This document shows positions 33,082-42,823 of a stretch of 64,000 nucleotides of DNA, in pieces. A program made the translations under genes and the position numbers. The stretch comes from Scandinavium manionii (GTDB taxonomy: Bacteria > Pseudomonadota > Gammaproteobacteria > Enterobacterales > Enterobacteriaceae): contig NZ_JALIGC010000030.1 in assembly GCF_024764775.1 (NCBI RefSeq), positions 1 through 64,000 of the forward strand, in the 5' to 3' direction. The stretch's first letter is position 1, and every line of letters begins with the position of its first letter. Below the pieces are notes generated by a model. That model saw only the letters and a program-made list of their open reading frames with translations, was not told the DNA's origin and did not search any database.

Positions 33082-35096
33082 TGGATTCACTGCAATTACT
33101 GATGTGGTCGCTGGCCTTGTACGTTGCAGGCGGCGTGGTGTCTTTGCTGCTGCAAAAAAACGAAGGGCTGGCCATTCGCGTGGCGGGCATCAGTGCGATG
33201 CTCGGTGGTTTGCTTGGCCTGTGCAGCGCACTGCCGGTGTTGTTCAGCGGTGAAGTGCTGAACTGGAGTGCGGCGGGGCCGTTCCCGTTCGCGGCGTTTA
33301 GCGTGCGCATCGACAGCCTGGCAGCATTTATGGTGACGGTGATTTCACTGCTGGTGATGCTCTGCGCCCTCTATTCGCTCTCTTATATGCAGGAATATCT
33401 CGGCAAAGGCGCGGCGTCGATGGGGTTCTTTATGAACCTGTTTATCGCCTCGATGGTCGGGCTGGTGGTGATGGACAACGGCTTCTGGTTCATCATCCTG
33501 TTCGAAATGATGTCGCTGGCCTCGTGGTTTTTGGTCATCGCCGATCAGAGCGAAGAGTCAATCAAGGCCGGGCTGCTGTACTTCTTTATCGCGCATGCCG
33601 GGTCGGTGCTGATCATGGTGGCCTTCTTCCTGATGTGGCGTGAAAGCGGCAGTCTGGAGTTTGAATCCTTCCGTCATGTGCATCTTTCCGCAGGCCTGGC
33701 GTCGGTGGTGTTTATTCTCGCATTCCTCGGCTTTGGGGCGAAGGCAGGGATGCTGCCACTGCACAGCTGGCTGCCGCGAGCGCACCCGGCGGCCCCGTCT
33801 CATGCGTCCGCGCTGATGTCTGGGGTGATGGTCAAAATCGGTATCTTCGGCATTATCAAAGTCGGGATCGACCTGCTTGGGGCGACCGAAAGCTGGTGGG
33901 GGCTGGTGGTGCTGGCGTTTGGTGCGGTGTCGTCGGTGCTTGGCGTGCTGTACGCGCTGGCCGAACACGATATCAAGCGCCTGCTGGCGTGGCACACCGT
34001 GGAGAACATCGGCATCATCCTGATGGGGGTTGGCGTCGGCATGGTCGGCATCGCAACGCACCATCCGCTGCTGGCGACCATTGGCCTGCTTGGCGCACTG
34101 TTCCATTTGCTCAACCACGCGCTATTTAAAGGGTTGCTGTTCCTCGGCGCGGGGGCGGTGATTTTCCGCGTTCACACCCGTGATATGGAAAAAATGGGCG
34201 GCCTCGCCAAGTTGATGCCGCTCACCGGCACCGCTTTCCTGATTGGCTGTATGTCCATTTCCGCACTGCCTCCGCTGAACGGCTTCGTCAGCGAATGGTT
34301 TACCTACCAGTCACTGTTCACCATGAGCCATGACGGCGATTTTGCCATGCGTCTTGCCGGGCCGGTTGCGATGGTCATGCTGGCGATTACCGGCGCGCTG
34401 GCGGCAATGTGCTTCGTCAAAGTCTACGGTATCAGCTTCTGCGGCGGCGCCCGCAGTGAGCAGGCGGAGCACGCGCGCGAAGTACCCTGGCCGATGACCG
34501 CCGCGATGATCGTGATGGCGCTGCTGTGCGTGGCGCTTGGCATCGGCGCGTCCGTTGTCGCACCGGTACTGACGCAGGTGGCGACTTCGCTGACGCACAC
34601 CTCAGATGTGATTGTCACCAATAACACCCTTCTGCAACCGGGTGACAGCGCTCAGGCGATGTTCTCTCCGGCCATGACCTTCCTGCTATTGCTGGGCCTG
34701 CCGTTACTGCCGCTGGCGGTATGGTGGGTGCTGCGTGGCGCACGCGGGCCATTCCGCCGTCGTGGCCAGCCGTGGGCCTGTGGTTACGCCTGGGAAGAGG
34801 CGATGTCTGCCTCCGCGGGGAGCTTCACTCAGCCGCTGCGCGTGATGTTTGCCCCGCTGTACCGGATGCGCAAACAGCTCGATCCTTCTGACGCGTTAAG
34901 CCGCAGCCTGACCAAAGTCACCGAGGGTGCGGCGGCGGTCGAGCCGTTCTGGGACGACCGTATTATCTGGCCGCTGGTGCGCCTTGTTCAGCGCGCCGGT
35001 GCGGGCATTCAGCGAATGCAGAGCGGGGACTTCCGCCTTTACTGCCTGTATGTGGTGGTGGCGCTGGTGGTTCTGTTATTGACCGTGGCTCTGTGA
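33081..35096 (+). CDS. hyfB: hydrogenase-4 membrane subunit HyfB, 671 aa
   Basis: HyfB is a multi-spanning proton-pumping antiporter-like protein related to NuoL/HycC. The usual block SGVMVKIGIFGIIKV and the lysine/histidine helices (HDIKRLLAWHTVENIG, LLNHALFKGLLFLGAGAV) are present, with about 16 membrane helices, and the length is 671 against 672 in E. coli. It shares one base with hyfA and ends 10 bases before hyfC. HycC is shorter (608 aa) and diverges at the C-terminus, which supports the hyf assignment. Confidence 0.95.
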   Translation: MDSLQLLMWSLALYVAGGVVSLLLQKNEGLAIRVAGISAMLGGLLGLCSALPVLFSGEVLNWSAAGPFPFAAFSVRIDSLAAFMVTVISLLVMLCALYSLSYMQEYLGKGAASMGFFMNLFIASMVGLVVMDNGFWFIILFEMMSLASWFLVIADQSEESIKAGLLYFFIAHAGSVLIMVAFFLMWRESGSLEFESFRHVHLSAGLASVVFILAFLGFGAKAGMLPLHSWLPRAHPAAPSHASALMSGVMVKIGIFGIIKVGIDLLGATESWWGLVVLAFGAVSSVLGVLYALAEHDIKRLLAWHTVENIGIILMGVGVGMVGIATHHPLLATIGLLGALFHLLNHALFKGLLFLGAGAVIFRVHTRDMEKMGGLAKLMPLTGTAFLIGCMSISALPPLNGFVSEWFTYQSLFTMSHDGDFAMRLAGPVAMVMLAITGALAAMCFVKVYGISFCGGARSEQAEHAREVPWPMTAAMIVMALLCVALGIGASVVAPVLTQVATSLTHTSDVIVTNNTLLQPGDSAQAMFSPAMTFLLLLGLPLLPLAVWWVLRGARGPFRRRGQPWACGYAWEEAMSASAGSFTQPLRVMFAPLYRMRKQLDPSDALSRSLTKVTEGAAAVEPFWDDRIIWPLVRLVQRAGAGIQRMQSGDFRLYCLYVVVALVVLLLTVAL

Positions 35097-35106
35097 GGAG
35101 AATGAG

Positions 35107-36057
35107 ATGTTAATCCAACAAACGCCTGCGTGGGGCATGGGGCTGTTCGCCGTGTGTCAGGCGGTCATTCTGCTGGCGTTGACGCCGCTGATGACCGGCA
35201 TTTCCCGCCAGATCCGTGCGCGTATGCACTCTCGTCGCGGGCCTGGCATTCTTCAGGACTATCGTGACCTCGTCAAGCTGCTGAAACGCCAGCCGGTCGG
35301 CCCGGATCAGTCCGGGGCGATGTTCCGCCTGATGCCGTGGGTGCTGCTCAGCAGCATGCTACTGGTGGCGATGGCGCTGCCCGTTTTTACCGCCACCTCA
35401 CCGTTCGGCGGGGCAGGGGATTTAATCACTCTGCTGTACCTGTTCGCGTTGTTCCGTTTCTTCTTTGCCCTTTCCGGGCTCGACAGCAGCAGTTCCTTCG
35501 CGGGGATTGGAGCCAGCCGTGAACTCACGCTCGGTATTTTGGTGGAGCCGATCCTGCTGCTCGGCCTGCTGGTCGTGGCGCTGATTGTTGGCTCAACCAA
35601 CATCGGCACCATCAGCGCGGCGCTGGCTCACGGCTGGAGTTCGCCGCTGGCAATCTTCATGGCTTTCCTGGCCTGCGGGTTCGCGTCGTTTATCGAGATG
35701 GGCAAAATCCCGTTCGACGTCGCCGAAGCCGAGCAGGAACTCCAGGAAGGGCCGCTGACCGAATATTCCGGTTCTGATTTCGCGCTGGTGAAGTGGGGGA
35801 TTGGCCTCAAGCAGGTGGTCGTCGCCGAAATGTTCCTCGCAGTGTTTATTCCGTTTGGCAAGGCCGTGAGCCTTAGCCCGACCGCGCTGTTGCTGGCGCT
35901 GGTCGTGATGGTCATCAAGCTGCTGGTGGTATTCGTGCTGGCATCGCTGGTGGAAAACTCGCTGGCGCGCGGACGCTTCCTGCTGACGCATCACGTGACC
36001 TGGCTTGGGTTTGGCGTCGCGGCGCTGGGCTTCGTCTTCTACTTTACCGGTCTGTAA
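35107..36057 (+). CDS. hyfC: hydrogenase-4 membrane subunit HyfC, 316 aa
   Basis: HyfC is the NuoH/HycD-like subunit that links the hydrophilic arm to the membrane. The diagnostic loop GILQDYRDLVKLLKR and the acidic EMGKIPFDVAEAEQELQEGP with LTEYSG are present. Eight helices are likely. GAGG precedes the ATG, and the gene lies 10 bases after hyfB. Confidence 0.95.
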   Translation: MLIQQTPAWGMGLFAVCQAVILLALTPLMTGISRQIRARMHSRRGPGILQDYRDLVKLLKRQPVGPDQSGAMFRLMPWVLLSSMLLVAMALPVFTATSPFGGAGDLITLLYLFALFRFFFALSGLDSSSSFAGIGASRELTLGILVEPILLLGLLVVALIVGSTNIGTISAALAHGWSSPLAIFMAFLACGFASFIEMGKIPFDVAEAEQELQEGPLTEYSGSDFALVKWGIGLKQVVVAEMFLAVFIPFGKAVSLSPTALLLALVVMVIKLLVVFVLASLVENSLARGRFLLTHHVTWLGFGVAALGFVFYFTGL

Positions 36058-36070
36058 GGAGCCCAGTGAA

Positions 36071-37513
36071 ATGATGGAAAATATCGCTCTGACGACCCTG
36101 CTGGTGCCGTTCGTCGGCGCGCTGCTGACGGCCTGTGCGCCGAAGCAACAGGCGAAAAATATCTGCACCGTATTTGCGTTGCTGGCCACGCTTGGCACCG
36201 TGGTGCTGGGCTGGCAGTTCCTCGCAGGTGGCAAAACCGACACCACTTATACGCTGGTGAGCTATCACGGCGTGGCGCTGTTTGGTTTCACCGTTGACCG
36301 GATAAGCACCCTGATTGCATTTGCGGTGGTGTTCCTCGGCCTGTTGGTGAGCCTGTATTCCACGGGCTATCTGACGACGGGCAACCGCGAACATCCGCAC
36401 GACGGAGATAACCGCTACTACGCCTTCCTGCTGATTTTTATTGGCGCGATGGCGGGGCTGGTGCTGTCGTCCACGCTGCTCGGTCAGCTGCTGTTCTTCG
36501 AAATTACCGGCGGCTGTTCCTGGGCGCTGATTGGCTATTACCAGACGCAGAAATCGCAACGTTCAGCGATGAAAGCGCTGCTGATTACCCATGTGGCATC
36601 TCTCGGGTTGTATCTCGCCGCGGCGACGCTGTTCATCAACACCGGTACCTTCGCACTGAGTGCGTTAAGCCAGTTGCAGGGCAGCGCCAGCTACATCGTT
36701 TACGGCGGGATCCTGTTCGCAGCCTGGGGTAAATCTGCCCAGCTGCCGATGCAGGCCTGGCTGCCGGATGCGATGGAAGCCCCGACCCCAGTCAGTGCTT
36801 ACTTACATGCCGCGTCGATGGTGAAAGTGGGCGTTTACATCTTTGCCCGCGCCATTCTGGAAGGCGGCAACGTACCGCACGTGATTGGCTGGGTGGGCAT
36901 CGTGATGGCAACCATTACGATGGTGTACGGCTTCCTGATGTACCTGCCGCAGAAGGATATGAAACGCCTGCTGGCGTGGTCAACCATTACCCAACTGGCG
37001 TGGATGTTCCTTGCGTTATCGATGGCGGCGCTGGGCTCAAAACAGGCCCTCGACGGCGGCATTGCCTACATCTTCAACCATGCCTTTGCCAAAAGCCTGT
37101 TCTTCCTGGTGGCGGGTGCGTTCAGCTACAGCTGCGGGACCCGCTTGCTGCCGAAGCTGCGTGGGGTGATGAGCAAGTCGCCACTGCTCGGCATCGGTTT
37201 CTGCGTGGCCGCGCTGGCGATTGCCGGTGTGCCGCCGTTCAACGGCTTCTTCAGTAAATTCCCGGTCTTTGCCGCGGGCTTCACGCTCTCAACTGAACAC
37301 TGGGAGCTGATCCCGGTAATGGTGCTGGCGCTGGTGGAATCGGTAGCAAGTTTTGCCTGGTTGATTTACTGGTTTGGTCGCGTAGTCCCAGGGGAGCAGA
37401 GCCCGGAAGTGGCGCAGATGGCGCCGCTTCCGTGGGCGATGCGTGCTGTTTTGGTCGTGCTGGTAATCATGTCGCTGGTTTCCAGCGTGATTGCCGCGAT
37501 GTGGCTTAATTAA
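36071..37513 (+). CDS. hyfD: hydrogenase-4 membrane subunit HyfD, 480 aa
   Basis: HyfD is a second NuoN/NuoM-like proton-channel subunit; it has no counterpart in the hyc operon. It reads MENIALTTLLVPFVGALLTA at the start, as in E. coli (479 aa), and has AWGKSAQLPMQAWLPDAMEA, PTPVSAYLHAASMVKVGVYI and the KRLLAWSTITQLAWM helix. The ATG at 36071 or the one next to it (36074) is likely; TAAGGAG lies nine bases before. The presence of hyfD, hyfE and hyfF makes this a twelve-gene type, not hyc. Confidence 0.95.
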   Translation: MMENIALTTLLVPFVGALLTACAPKQQAKNICTVFALLATLGTVVLGWQFLAGGKTDTTYTLVSYHGVALFGFTVDRISTLIAFAVVFLGLLVSLYSTGYLTTGNREHPHDGDNRYYAFLLIFIGAMAGLVLSSTLLGQLLFFEITGGCSWALIGYYQTQKSQRSAMKALLITHVASLGLYLAAATLFINTGTFALSALSQLQGSASYIVYGGILFAAWGKSAQLPMQAWLPDAMEAPTPVSAYLHAASMVKVGVYIFARAILEGGNVPHVIGWVGIVMATITMVYGFLMYLPQKDMKRLLAWSTITQLAWMFLALSMAALGSKQALDGGIAYIFNHAFAKSLFFLVAGAFSYSCGTRLLPKLRGVMSKSPLLGIGFCVAALAIAGVPPFNGFFSKFPVFAAGFTLSTEHWELIPVMVLALVESVASFAWLIYWFGRVVPGEQSPEVAQMAPLPWAMRAVLVVLVIMSLVSSVIAAMWLN

Positions 37514-37523
37514 GGAGACGACG

Positions 37524-38174
37524 ATGACCGGAGCCTTACTCGTAAATAATCTCGCCGGGCTGATGATGGTGACGTCGCTGCTGGTGATTGGTGCGAAGCA
37601 TCCGCGCGGAGCCTGCTGGTGCTACGCCCTGCAATCGCTGGTGCTGGTGCTGATTTTCTTCACCCTCTCGCGCACGCTGGATTCGGAACAACTGTTGATG
37701 TGGTCCTTCAGTGCGCTGCTGACCAAAGTCATTCTGGTGCCGCTGATAATGGGGTTTGCGCTGCGCAAGCTCAACGACCCACAGGCCGATGCCAGCCTGA
37801 TTAGCCCGGTTCTGCTGATGCTGGCCGCCGCAGTGATTGTGGTGCTGTGCTGGCTGGTGGTGCGCCCGGTACAGCTTCCGCTGCTGCAAGGGTTGAAGCC
37901 CGCACTGGCGGTGGCGCTCGGCCACTTCCTGTTGGGGCTGCTGTGCATCGTGACCCAACGCAACATTCTTAAGCAGGTGTTTGGTTACTGCCTGATGGAA
38001 AACGGGTCGCATCTGGTGCTGGCGCTGCTGGCGAATAAAGCGCCGGAGCTGGTGGAGATTGGGATCGCCACCGACGCGATTTTCGCGGTGATCGTCATGG
38101 TGCTGCTGGTGAGAAAAATCTGGCGCACGCTCGGCACGCTGGATGTCAATCAACTGACGGCGCTGAAGGGATAA
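37524..38174 (+). CDS. hyfE: hydrogenase-4 membrane subunit HyfE, 216 aa
   Basis: HyfE is a small membrane subunit, NuoK-like in position. It starts MTGALLVNNLAGLMMVTSLL and ends GTLDVNQLTALKG, as in E. coli (216 aa). The acid residue in FGYCLMENGSHLVLALL (Glu) is a likely proton-relay site. AAGGAG lies before the ATG. It sits between hyfD and hyfF, four bases before the latter. Confidence 0.95.
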   Translation: MTGALLVNNLAGLMMVTSLLVIGAKHPRGACWCYALQSLVLVLIFFTLSRTLDSEQLLMWSFSALLTKVILVPLIMGFALRKLNDPQADASLISPVLLMLAAAVIVVLCWLVVRPVQLPLLQGLKPALAVALGHFLLGLLCIVTQRNILKQVFGYCLMENGSHLVLALLANKAPELVEIGIATDAIFAVIVMVLLVRKIWRTLGTLDVNQLTALKG

Positions 38175-38178
38175 CACA

Positions 38179-39768
38179 ATGAGTCATTCTGCAATTTTCA
38201 CCTTGTTACTGCTGACGCCGCTGGTGCTTTCGCTGCTGGCGTTTGCCTGCCAGCGTTTCGGCGCGGCCTCCCGTGTGGCGGTCACGCTGCTACACGGCGT
38301 GGGCATTGTTACGCTGTTAGGGGTGACACTGTATGCCGTGGCGCTGGTTTATCGCCAGGGCGAGATGTTCTCCCCCAATCTGTGGCTGCATCTCGACAGT
38401 CTGAGTGCGCTGTTTCTGGCGATCCTCGGGATTATCGGTTTTCTTACCGGCCTCTACTCGATGGGCTATATGCGCCACGAGGTCGACGAAGGCGAGATTT
38501 CCGTCACCACGCTGTGCAACTACTACGGCTTCTTCCACCTGTTTTTGTTCACCATGATGCTGGTTGTGACCAGTAACAACCTGATTGTGATGTGGGCGGC
38601 GATTGAAGCCACCACGCTCAGCTCAGCATTTCTGGTGGGAATTTACGGTCAGCGCTCGTCTTTGGAAGCGGCGTGGAAGTACATCATCATTTGTACCGTT
38701 GGCGTGGCGTTCGGTCTGTTCGGCACCATTTTGGTGTACGCCAATGCCGCTAGTTTCATGCCGGATCCACACAACGCTATTTTCTGGAGTGAAGTGCTGA
38801 AACACGCCAGTCAGCTTGACCCGACGCTGATGCATCTGGCGTTTGTGTTCGTGCTGATTGGCTTTGGTACCAAAACTGGGCTGTTCCCGATGCATGCCTG
38901 GCTGCCGGACGCCCACAGTGAAGCGCCGAGCCCAACCAGCGCCTTGCTGTCAGCCGTGCTGCTCAACTGTGCGCTGCTGGTGATTATCCGCTTCCATATC
39001 ATCATCACCCAGTCGATTGGCTCCTCGTTCACCAACACGCTGCTGGTGATATTCGGCCTGCTGTCCGTCGCGGTGGCGGCATTTTTCATTCTGGTTCAGC
39101 AGGACGTGAAACGGCTTCTGGCTTATTCCAGCGTGGAAAACATGGGGCTCATCGCCGTGGCGCTTGGTATCGGTGGTCCGCTTGGCGTGTTGGCGGCGCT
39201 GCTGCATACGCTCAATCACAGCCTGGCGAAAACGCTGCTGTTTTGCGGTTCCGGTAACGTGCTGTTGAAGTACGGTACCCGCGACCTCGGCGTGGTGCGC
39301 GGCATGCTTAAACTGATGCCGTTCAGCGCGGTGCTGCTGGCTGCTGGCGCGCTGGCGCTCGGCGGAATGCCGCCATTCAACGTCTTCCTGAGTGAGTTTA
39401 TGGTGGTAACGGCAGGTCTGGCCGCCGGACATATCTGGCTGACAATTGGCCTGCTGCTGTTGTTAACCGTCGTGCTGGGTGGGCTGGTTCGCATGATCGC
39501 CTGTCTGCTGTTCGGCAGCGCGCCGGAAGCGACCAGCCGTGGCGAGCTGGGTCTGCTGACGACTTTACCGATGGCCATTTTGCTGGTGCTGATGCTGGTG
39601 ATGGGCACCCACATTCCGCAGCCGGTCAGCCGCCTGCTGGAAAATGCCGCGTCGATTGTAATGCATCAGTCCCCGCAGCAAGAATTTCAGTGGCCGTGGG
39701 CGGGTAAAACTGCCGCAGCCGCTAACCACAGTCTTTGCACCCGCGAGTGCGCTGGAGAAACGAAGTGA
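38179..39768 (+). CDS. hyfF: hydrogenase-4 membrane subunit HyfF, 529 aa
   Basis: HyfF is the third antiporter-like (NuoM/N) subunit. Its family marks are GTKTGLFPMHAWLPDAHSEA, PSPTSALLSAVLLNCALLVI and KRLLAYSSVENMGLIAV, LLHTLNHSLAKTLLFCGSGN. It is 529 aa against 526 in E. coli. The stop TGA overlaps the GTG start of hyfG (39765-39768). Confidence 0.95.
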   Translation: MSHSAIFTLLLLTPLVLSLLAFACQRFGAASRVAVTLLHGVGIVTLLGVTLYAVALVYRQGEMFSPNLWLHLDSLSALFLAILGIIGFLTGLYSMGYMRHEVDEGEISVTTLCNYYGFFHLFLFTMMLVVTSNNLIVMWAAIEATTLSSAFLVGIYGQRSSLEAAWKYIIICTVGVAFGLFGTILVYANAASFMPDPHNAIFWSEVLKHASQLDPTLMHLAFVFVLIGFGTKTGLFPMHAWLPDAHSEAPSPTSALLSAVLLNCALLVIIRFHIIITQSIGSSFTNTLLVIFGLLSVAVAAFFILVQQDVKRLLAYSSVENMGLIAVALGIGGPLGVLAALLHTLNHSLAKTLLFCGSGNVLLKYGTRDLGVVRGMLKLMPFSAVLLAAGALALGGMPPFNVFLSEFMVVTAGLAAGHIWLTIGLLLLLTVVLGGLVRMIACLLFGSAPEATSRGELGLLTTLPMAILLVLMLVMGTHIPQPVSRLLENAASIVMHQSPQQEFQWPWAGKTAAAANHSLCTRECAGETK

Positions 39769-41498
39769 GTTATCAACAATATATGAACGGCCTCGCGCAG
39801 GGCGATGTACGCGGTTTGGGTTATCTGGCGGCGGTACGGGAAAAATTCCCCGGCGCGGTGCTTGAAGAAGAGCGACAGACTAACGATCAGGTGACGATCA
39901 CCGTCAAAATTGGCCATCTGCCGGAAATCGTTGAATTTCTCTATTACGGCTGCGGCGGCTGGCTGCCGGTGCTGTTTGGCAATGATGAGCGCACGCTCAA
40001 TGGTCACTTCGCGGTCTACTACGCGATGTCGATGGAAGAAGGCGAGAAGTGCTGGGTGGTGGTAAAAGGCCTGGTCGATCACTCGCTTGAGTTTCCGTCC
40101 GTGACCCCACGCGTACCTGCGGCGGTGTGGGGCGAGCGTGAAATTCGCGATATGTATGGCCTGAAACCGATTGGTCTGCCGGACGAGCGTCGCCTGGTGC
40201 TGCCGGATGACTGGCCTGACGAAATGTACCCGCTGCGCAAAGATGCCATGGACTATCGCCAGCGCCCGGCGCCGACCACAGAAACGGAAACCTATCCGTT
40301 CATCAACGACGGCGACAGCAAAGCGCGCGTGGTGCCGATTGGCCCGATGCACATTACCTCGGATGAACCGGGCCACTTCCGCCTGTTCGTTGACGGCGAA
40401 ACCATTGTCGATGCCGACTACCGATTGTTCTACGTGCATCGCGGCATGGAAAAACTGGCCGAAACCCGCATGGGCTACAACGAAGTGACGTTCCTGTCCG
40501 ACCGCGTGTGCGGCATCTGCGGGTTTGCGCACAGCGTGGCTTACACCACCTCAGTCGAAAATGCGCTGGGCATCGTGGTACCACAGCGTGCGCACACTAT
40601 TCGTTCCATTCTGCTGGAAGTGGAACGCCTGCACAGCCACCTACTGAACATTGGGCTGTCGAGCCACTTTGTCGGGTTTGATACCGGCTTCATGCAGTTT
40701 TTCCGCGTGCGTGAAAAATCCATGCAAATGGCAGAGCTGTTAACCGGCTCGCGTAAAACCTACGGTCTGAACCTGATTGGCGGCATCCGTCGCGATATCC
40801 TAAAAGAGCAGCGAATTAAAACCATCCAGCTGGTGCGCGAGATGCGAGCAGAAGTGACGCAGCTGGTCGACATGCTGTTGTCCACCCCGAACATCGCCCA
40901 GCGTACGCAAGGGGTCGGCATTCTCGACCGCCAGGTGGCGCGCGATTACAGCCCGGTTGGGCCGCTGATCCGCGGCAGTGGTTTCAAACGCGATATGCGT
41001 TTTGACCACCCGTATTCCGATTACGGCAATCTGCCGAAAACCCTGTTTGCCTATGATGGCGGCGACGTGTTCTCCCGCGTGATGGTGCGCGTGAAAGAGA
41101 CATTCGACTCGCTAGCGATGATTGAATACGCGCTGGATACCATGGGCAACGGCCCGCTGCTGACCGAAGGTTTCACCTATCAGCCGAACAAATTTGCGCT
41201 CGGTTACGTGGAAGCTCCACGCGGGGAAGACGTTCACTGGAGCATGCTCGGTGACAACCAGAAGCTGTTCCGCTGGCGTTGCCGCGCGGCGACCTACGCC
41301 AACTGGCCGGTGCTGCGCTACATACTGCGCGGGAACACCATTTCCGATGCGCCGCTGATCATCGGTAGCCTCGATCCCTGCTACTCCTGCACCGACCGCG
41401 TCACGCTGGTGGATGTTCGCAAACGCAAGTCCACCACCGTGCCGTATAAAGAGATCGAACGCTATAGCATTGAGCGTAAACACTCGCCGATCAAGTAA
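39765..41498 (+). CDS. hyfG: hydrogenase-4 catalytic large subunit HyfG, 577 aa
   Basis: It holds the [NiFe] active site. The N-terminal ~165 residues are the NuoC-like part, and the NuoD-like part follows. Nickel ligands are Cys249/Cys252 in DRVCGICGFAHS and Cys539/Cys542 in LDPCYSCTDR. After Arg545 there is a 32-residue tail (VTLVDVRKRKST...), the same length as the peptide HycI removes from HycE. The start is GTG at 39765 (GGAG eight bases before), overlapping hyfF; the ATG at 39783 would lose the first turns. The frame is also open to 39735, within hyfF. Homologous to E. coli HyfG (571 aa). Confidence 0.96.
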   Translation: MSYQQYMNGLAQGDVRGLGYLAAVREKFPGAVLEEERQTNDQVTITVKIGHLPEIVEFLYYGCGGWLPVLFGNDERTLNGHFAVYYAMSMEEGEKCWVVVKGLVDHSLEFPSVTPRVPAAVWGEREIRDMYGLKPIGLPDERRLVLPDDWPDEMYPLRKDAMDYRQRPAPTTETETYPFINDGDSKARVVPIGPMHITSDEPGHFRLFVDGETIVDADYRLFYVHRGMEKLAETRMGYNEVTFLSDRVCGICGFAHSVAYTTSVENALGIVVPQRAHTIRSILLEVERLHSHLLNIGLSSHFVGFDTGFMQFFRVREKSMQMAELLTGSRKTYGLNLIGGIRRDILKEQRIKTIQLVREMRAEVTQLVDMLLSTPNIAQRTQGVGILDRQVARDYSPVGPLIRGSGFKRDMRFDHPYSDYGNLPKTLFAYDGGDVFSRVMVRVKETFDSLAMIEYALDTMGNGPLLTEGFTYQPNKFALGYVEAPRGEDVHWSMLGDNQKLFRWRCRAATYANWPVLRYILRGNTISDAPLIIGSLDPCYSCTDRVTLVDVRKRKSTTVPYKEIERYSIERKHSPIK

Positions 41499-41508
41499 GG
41501 ATTAAACG

Positions 41509-42069
41509 ATGCTGAAACTGTTTAAAACTATCCTGAAAGCGGGCGAACCTACGGTTAAATACCCGTTTGCACCGCTGGACATCAGCCCCGATTTTCGCGG
41601 CAGGCCGGAGCTTGACCCGCAACAGTGTATCGCCTGCGCGGCGTGCACCATGGCGTGTCCGGCGAATGCGCTGACGATGGAAACGCATCCGGAAAGCAAC
41701 GAGCGGATCTGGCAGCTGTTCATCGGGCGCTGCATTTTTTGCGGTCGCTGTGAAGAAGTGTGCCCGACGAAAGCGATCCGCCTGACCAATGATTTCGAAC
41801 TGGCGGTGACTAACAAAGCTGATTTGTACGTCAAAGCAGTGTTTCGTTTGCAGCACTGTGATGTATGCAAGCTGCCGTACACCCCGGAGAAATCGGCGCA
41901 GTATGCGGTTGAGCTGCTGCGGCAGTCCGGCATGAGCGACGAGGCGCTGGCAGGCATGAGCGCGCAGTTTACGACCTGCCCAGCCTGCAAACGCCAGCGG
42001 ACGTTGAGCCAGCACGATCGGCAGATGTTCAGTTCAATCGGTGCGGAGAAAAGCCATGAGCGAGTTTAA
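41509..42069 (+). CDS. hyfH: hydrogenase-4 iron-sulfur subunit HyfH, 186 aa
   Basis: HyfH is the NuoI/HycF-like protein with two [4Fe-4S] clusters: CIACAACTMACPANAL and CIFCGRCEEVCPTKAI. A third cysteine set near the end (CDVCKLPY and CPACKRQ) may bind a metal; it is shared with HycF. It begins 10 bases after hyfG and overlaps hyfI by 14 bases. Confidence 0.95.
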   Translation: MLKLFKTILKAGEPTVKYPFAPLDISPDFRGRPELDPQQCIACAACTMACPANALTMETHPESNERIWQLFIGRCIFCGRCEEVCPTKAIRLTNDFELAVTNKADLYVKAVFRLQHCDVCKLPYTPEKSAQYAVELLRQSGMSDEALAGMSAQFTTCPACKRQRTLSQHDRQMFSSIGAEKSHERV

Positions 42070-42823
42070 TCATCACGCCAGCCAGCCGATAACCCTGGCA
42101 GACGACGCGGCGCGCATGAAACAGACGCTGCTGAAAGACATCAAGCGTTCAGCTTACGTATATCGCGTGGACTGCGGTGGTTGCAACGGATGCGAGATCG
42201 AGATTTTCTCAGCGATCACCCCGGTGTTCGATGCCGAGCGTTTTGGTATCAAAGTGGTGGCTTCCCCGCGTCATGCCGATATTTTGCTGTTTACCGGGGC
42301 GGTGACCCGTGCGATGCGCGTCCCGGCGTTACGCGCCTATGAATCGGCACCGGATCCGAAAATCTGCATTTCCTACGGGGCGTGCGGCGTCGGGGGTGGG
42401 ATTTTCCACGATCTCTACTGCGTCTGGGGCGGCAGCGATACTATCGTGCCGGTTGATGTGTGGATCCCCGGCTGTCCGCCAACGCCTGCGGCGACGATCC
42501 ACGGGTTTGCCGTGGCGCTCGGTTTGCTGGAGCAAAAGCTGAAAGGCGTTGAACACGTGCAGGGCGAAAGTGAAAAGCCAGCGCTGATCCTGCCTGATGT
42601 CCCGCTGCAGTTGCGGGTGTCCGTTGAGCGTGAAGCGCGAAGAATGGCGGGTTATCGGCAGGGCGGCGATATCAGCCTGAGTCTACTGTCGCTCATTCAG
42701 CATAAGCAGCCGCAGCAGGCGGCGCATGATGTCTCCGTCTGGCTGCATAAAGAGAACGATCCGCGGCTGACGGAAATTGTGAATACGCTGATGGCGGTGA
42801 TTGCCGGGGAGGTGATGGCGTGA
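42056..42823 (+). CDS. hyfI: hydrogenase-4 small subunit HyfI, 255 aa
   Basis: HyfI is the NuoB-like [4Fe-4S] small subunit next to the catalytic site. The cluster cysteines are seen in VDCGGCNGCEIEIF, YGACGVGGG and IPGCPPTPAATIHG. The ATG at 42056 is chosen from the length (E. coli 252); the codons ahead of it lie in hyfH. The C-terminal ~90 residues (VQGESEKPALILPDVPL on) are a HyfI/HycG-type extension. Confidence 0.95.
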   Translation: MSEFNHHASQPITLADDAARMKQTLLKDIKRSAYVYRVDCGGCNGCEIEIFSAITPVFDAERFGIKVVASPRHADILLFTGAVTRAMRVPALRAYESAPDPKICISYGACGVGGGIFHDLYCVWGGSDTIVPVDVWIPGCPPTPAATIHGFAVALGLLEQKLKGVEHVQGESEKPALILPDVPLQLRVSVEREARRMAGYRQGGDISLSLLSLIQHKQPQQAAHDVSVWLHKENDPRLTEIVNTLMAVIAGEVMA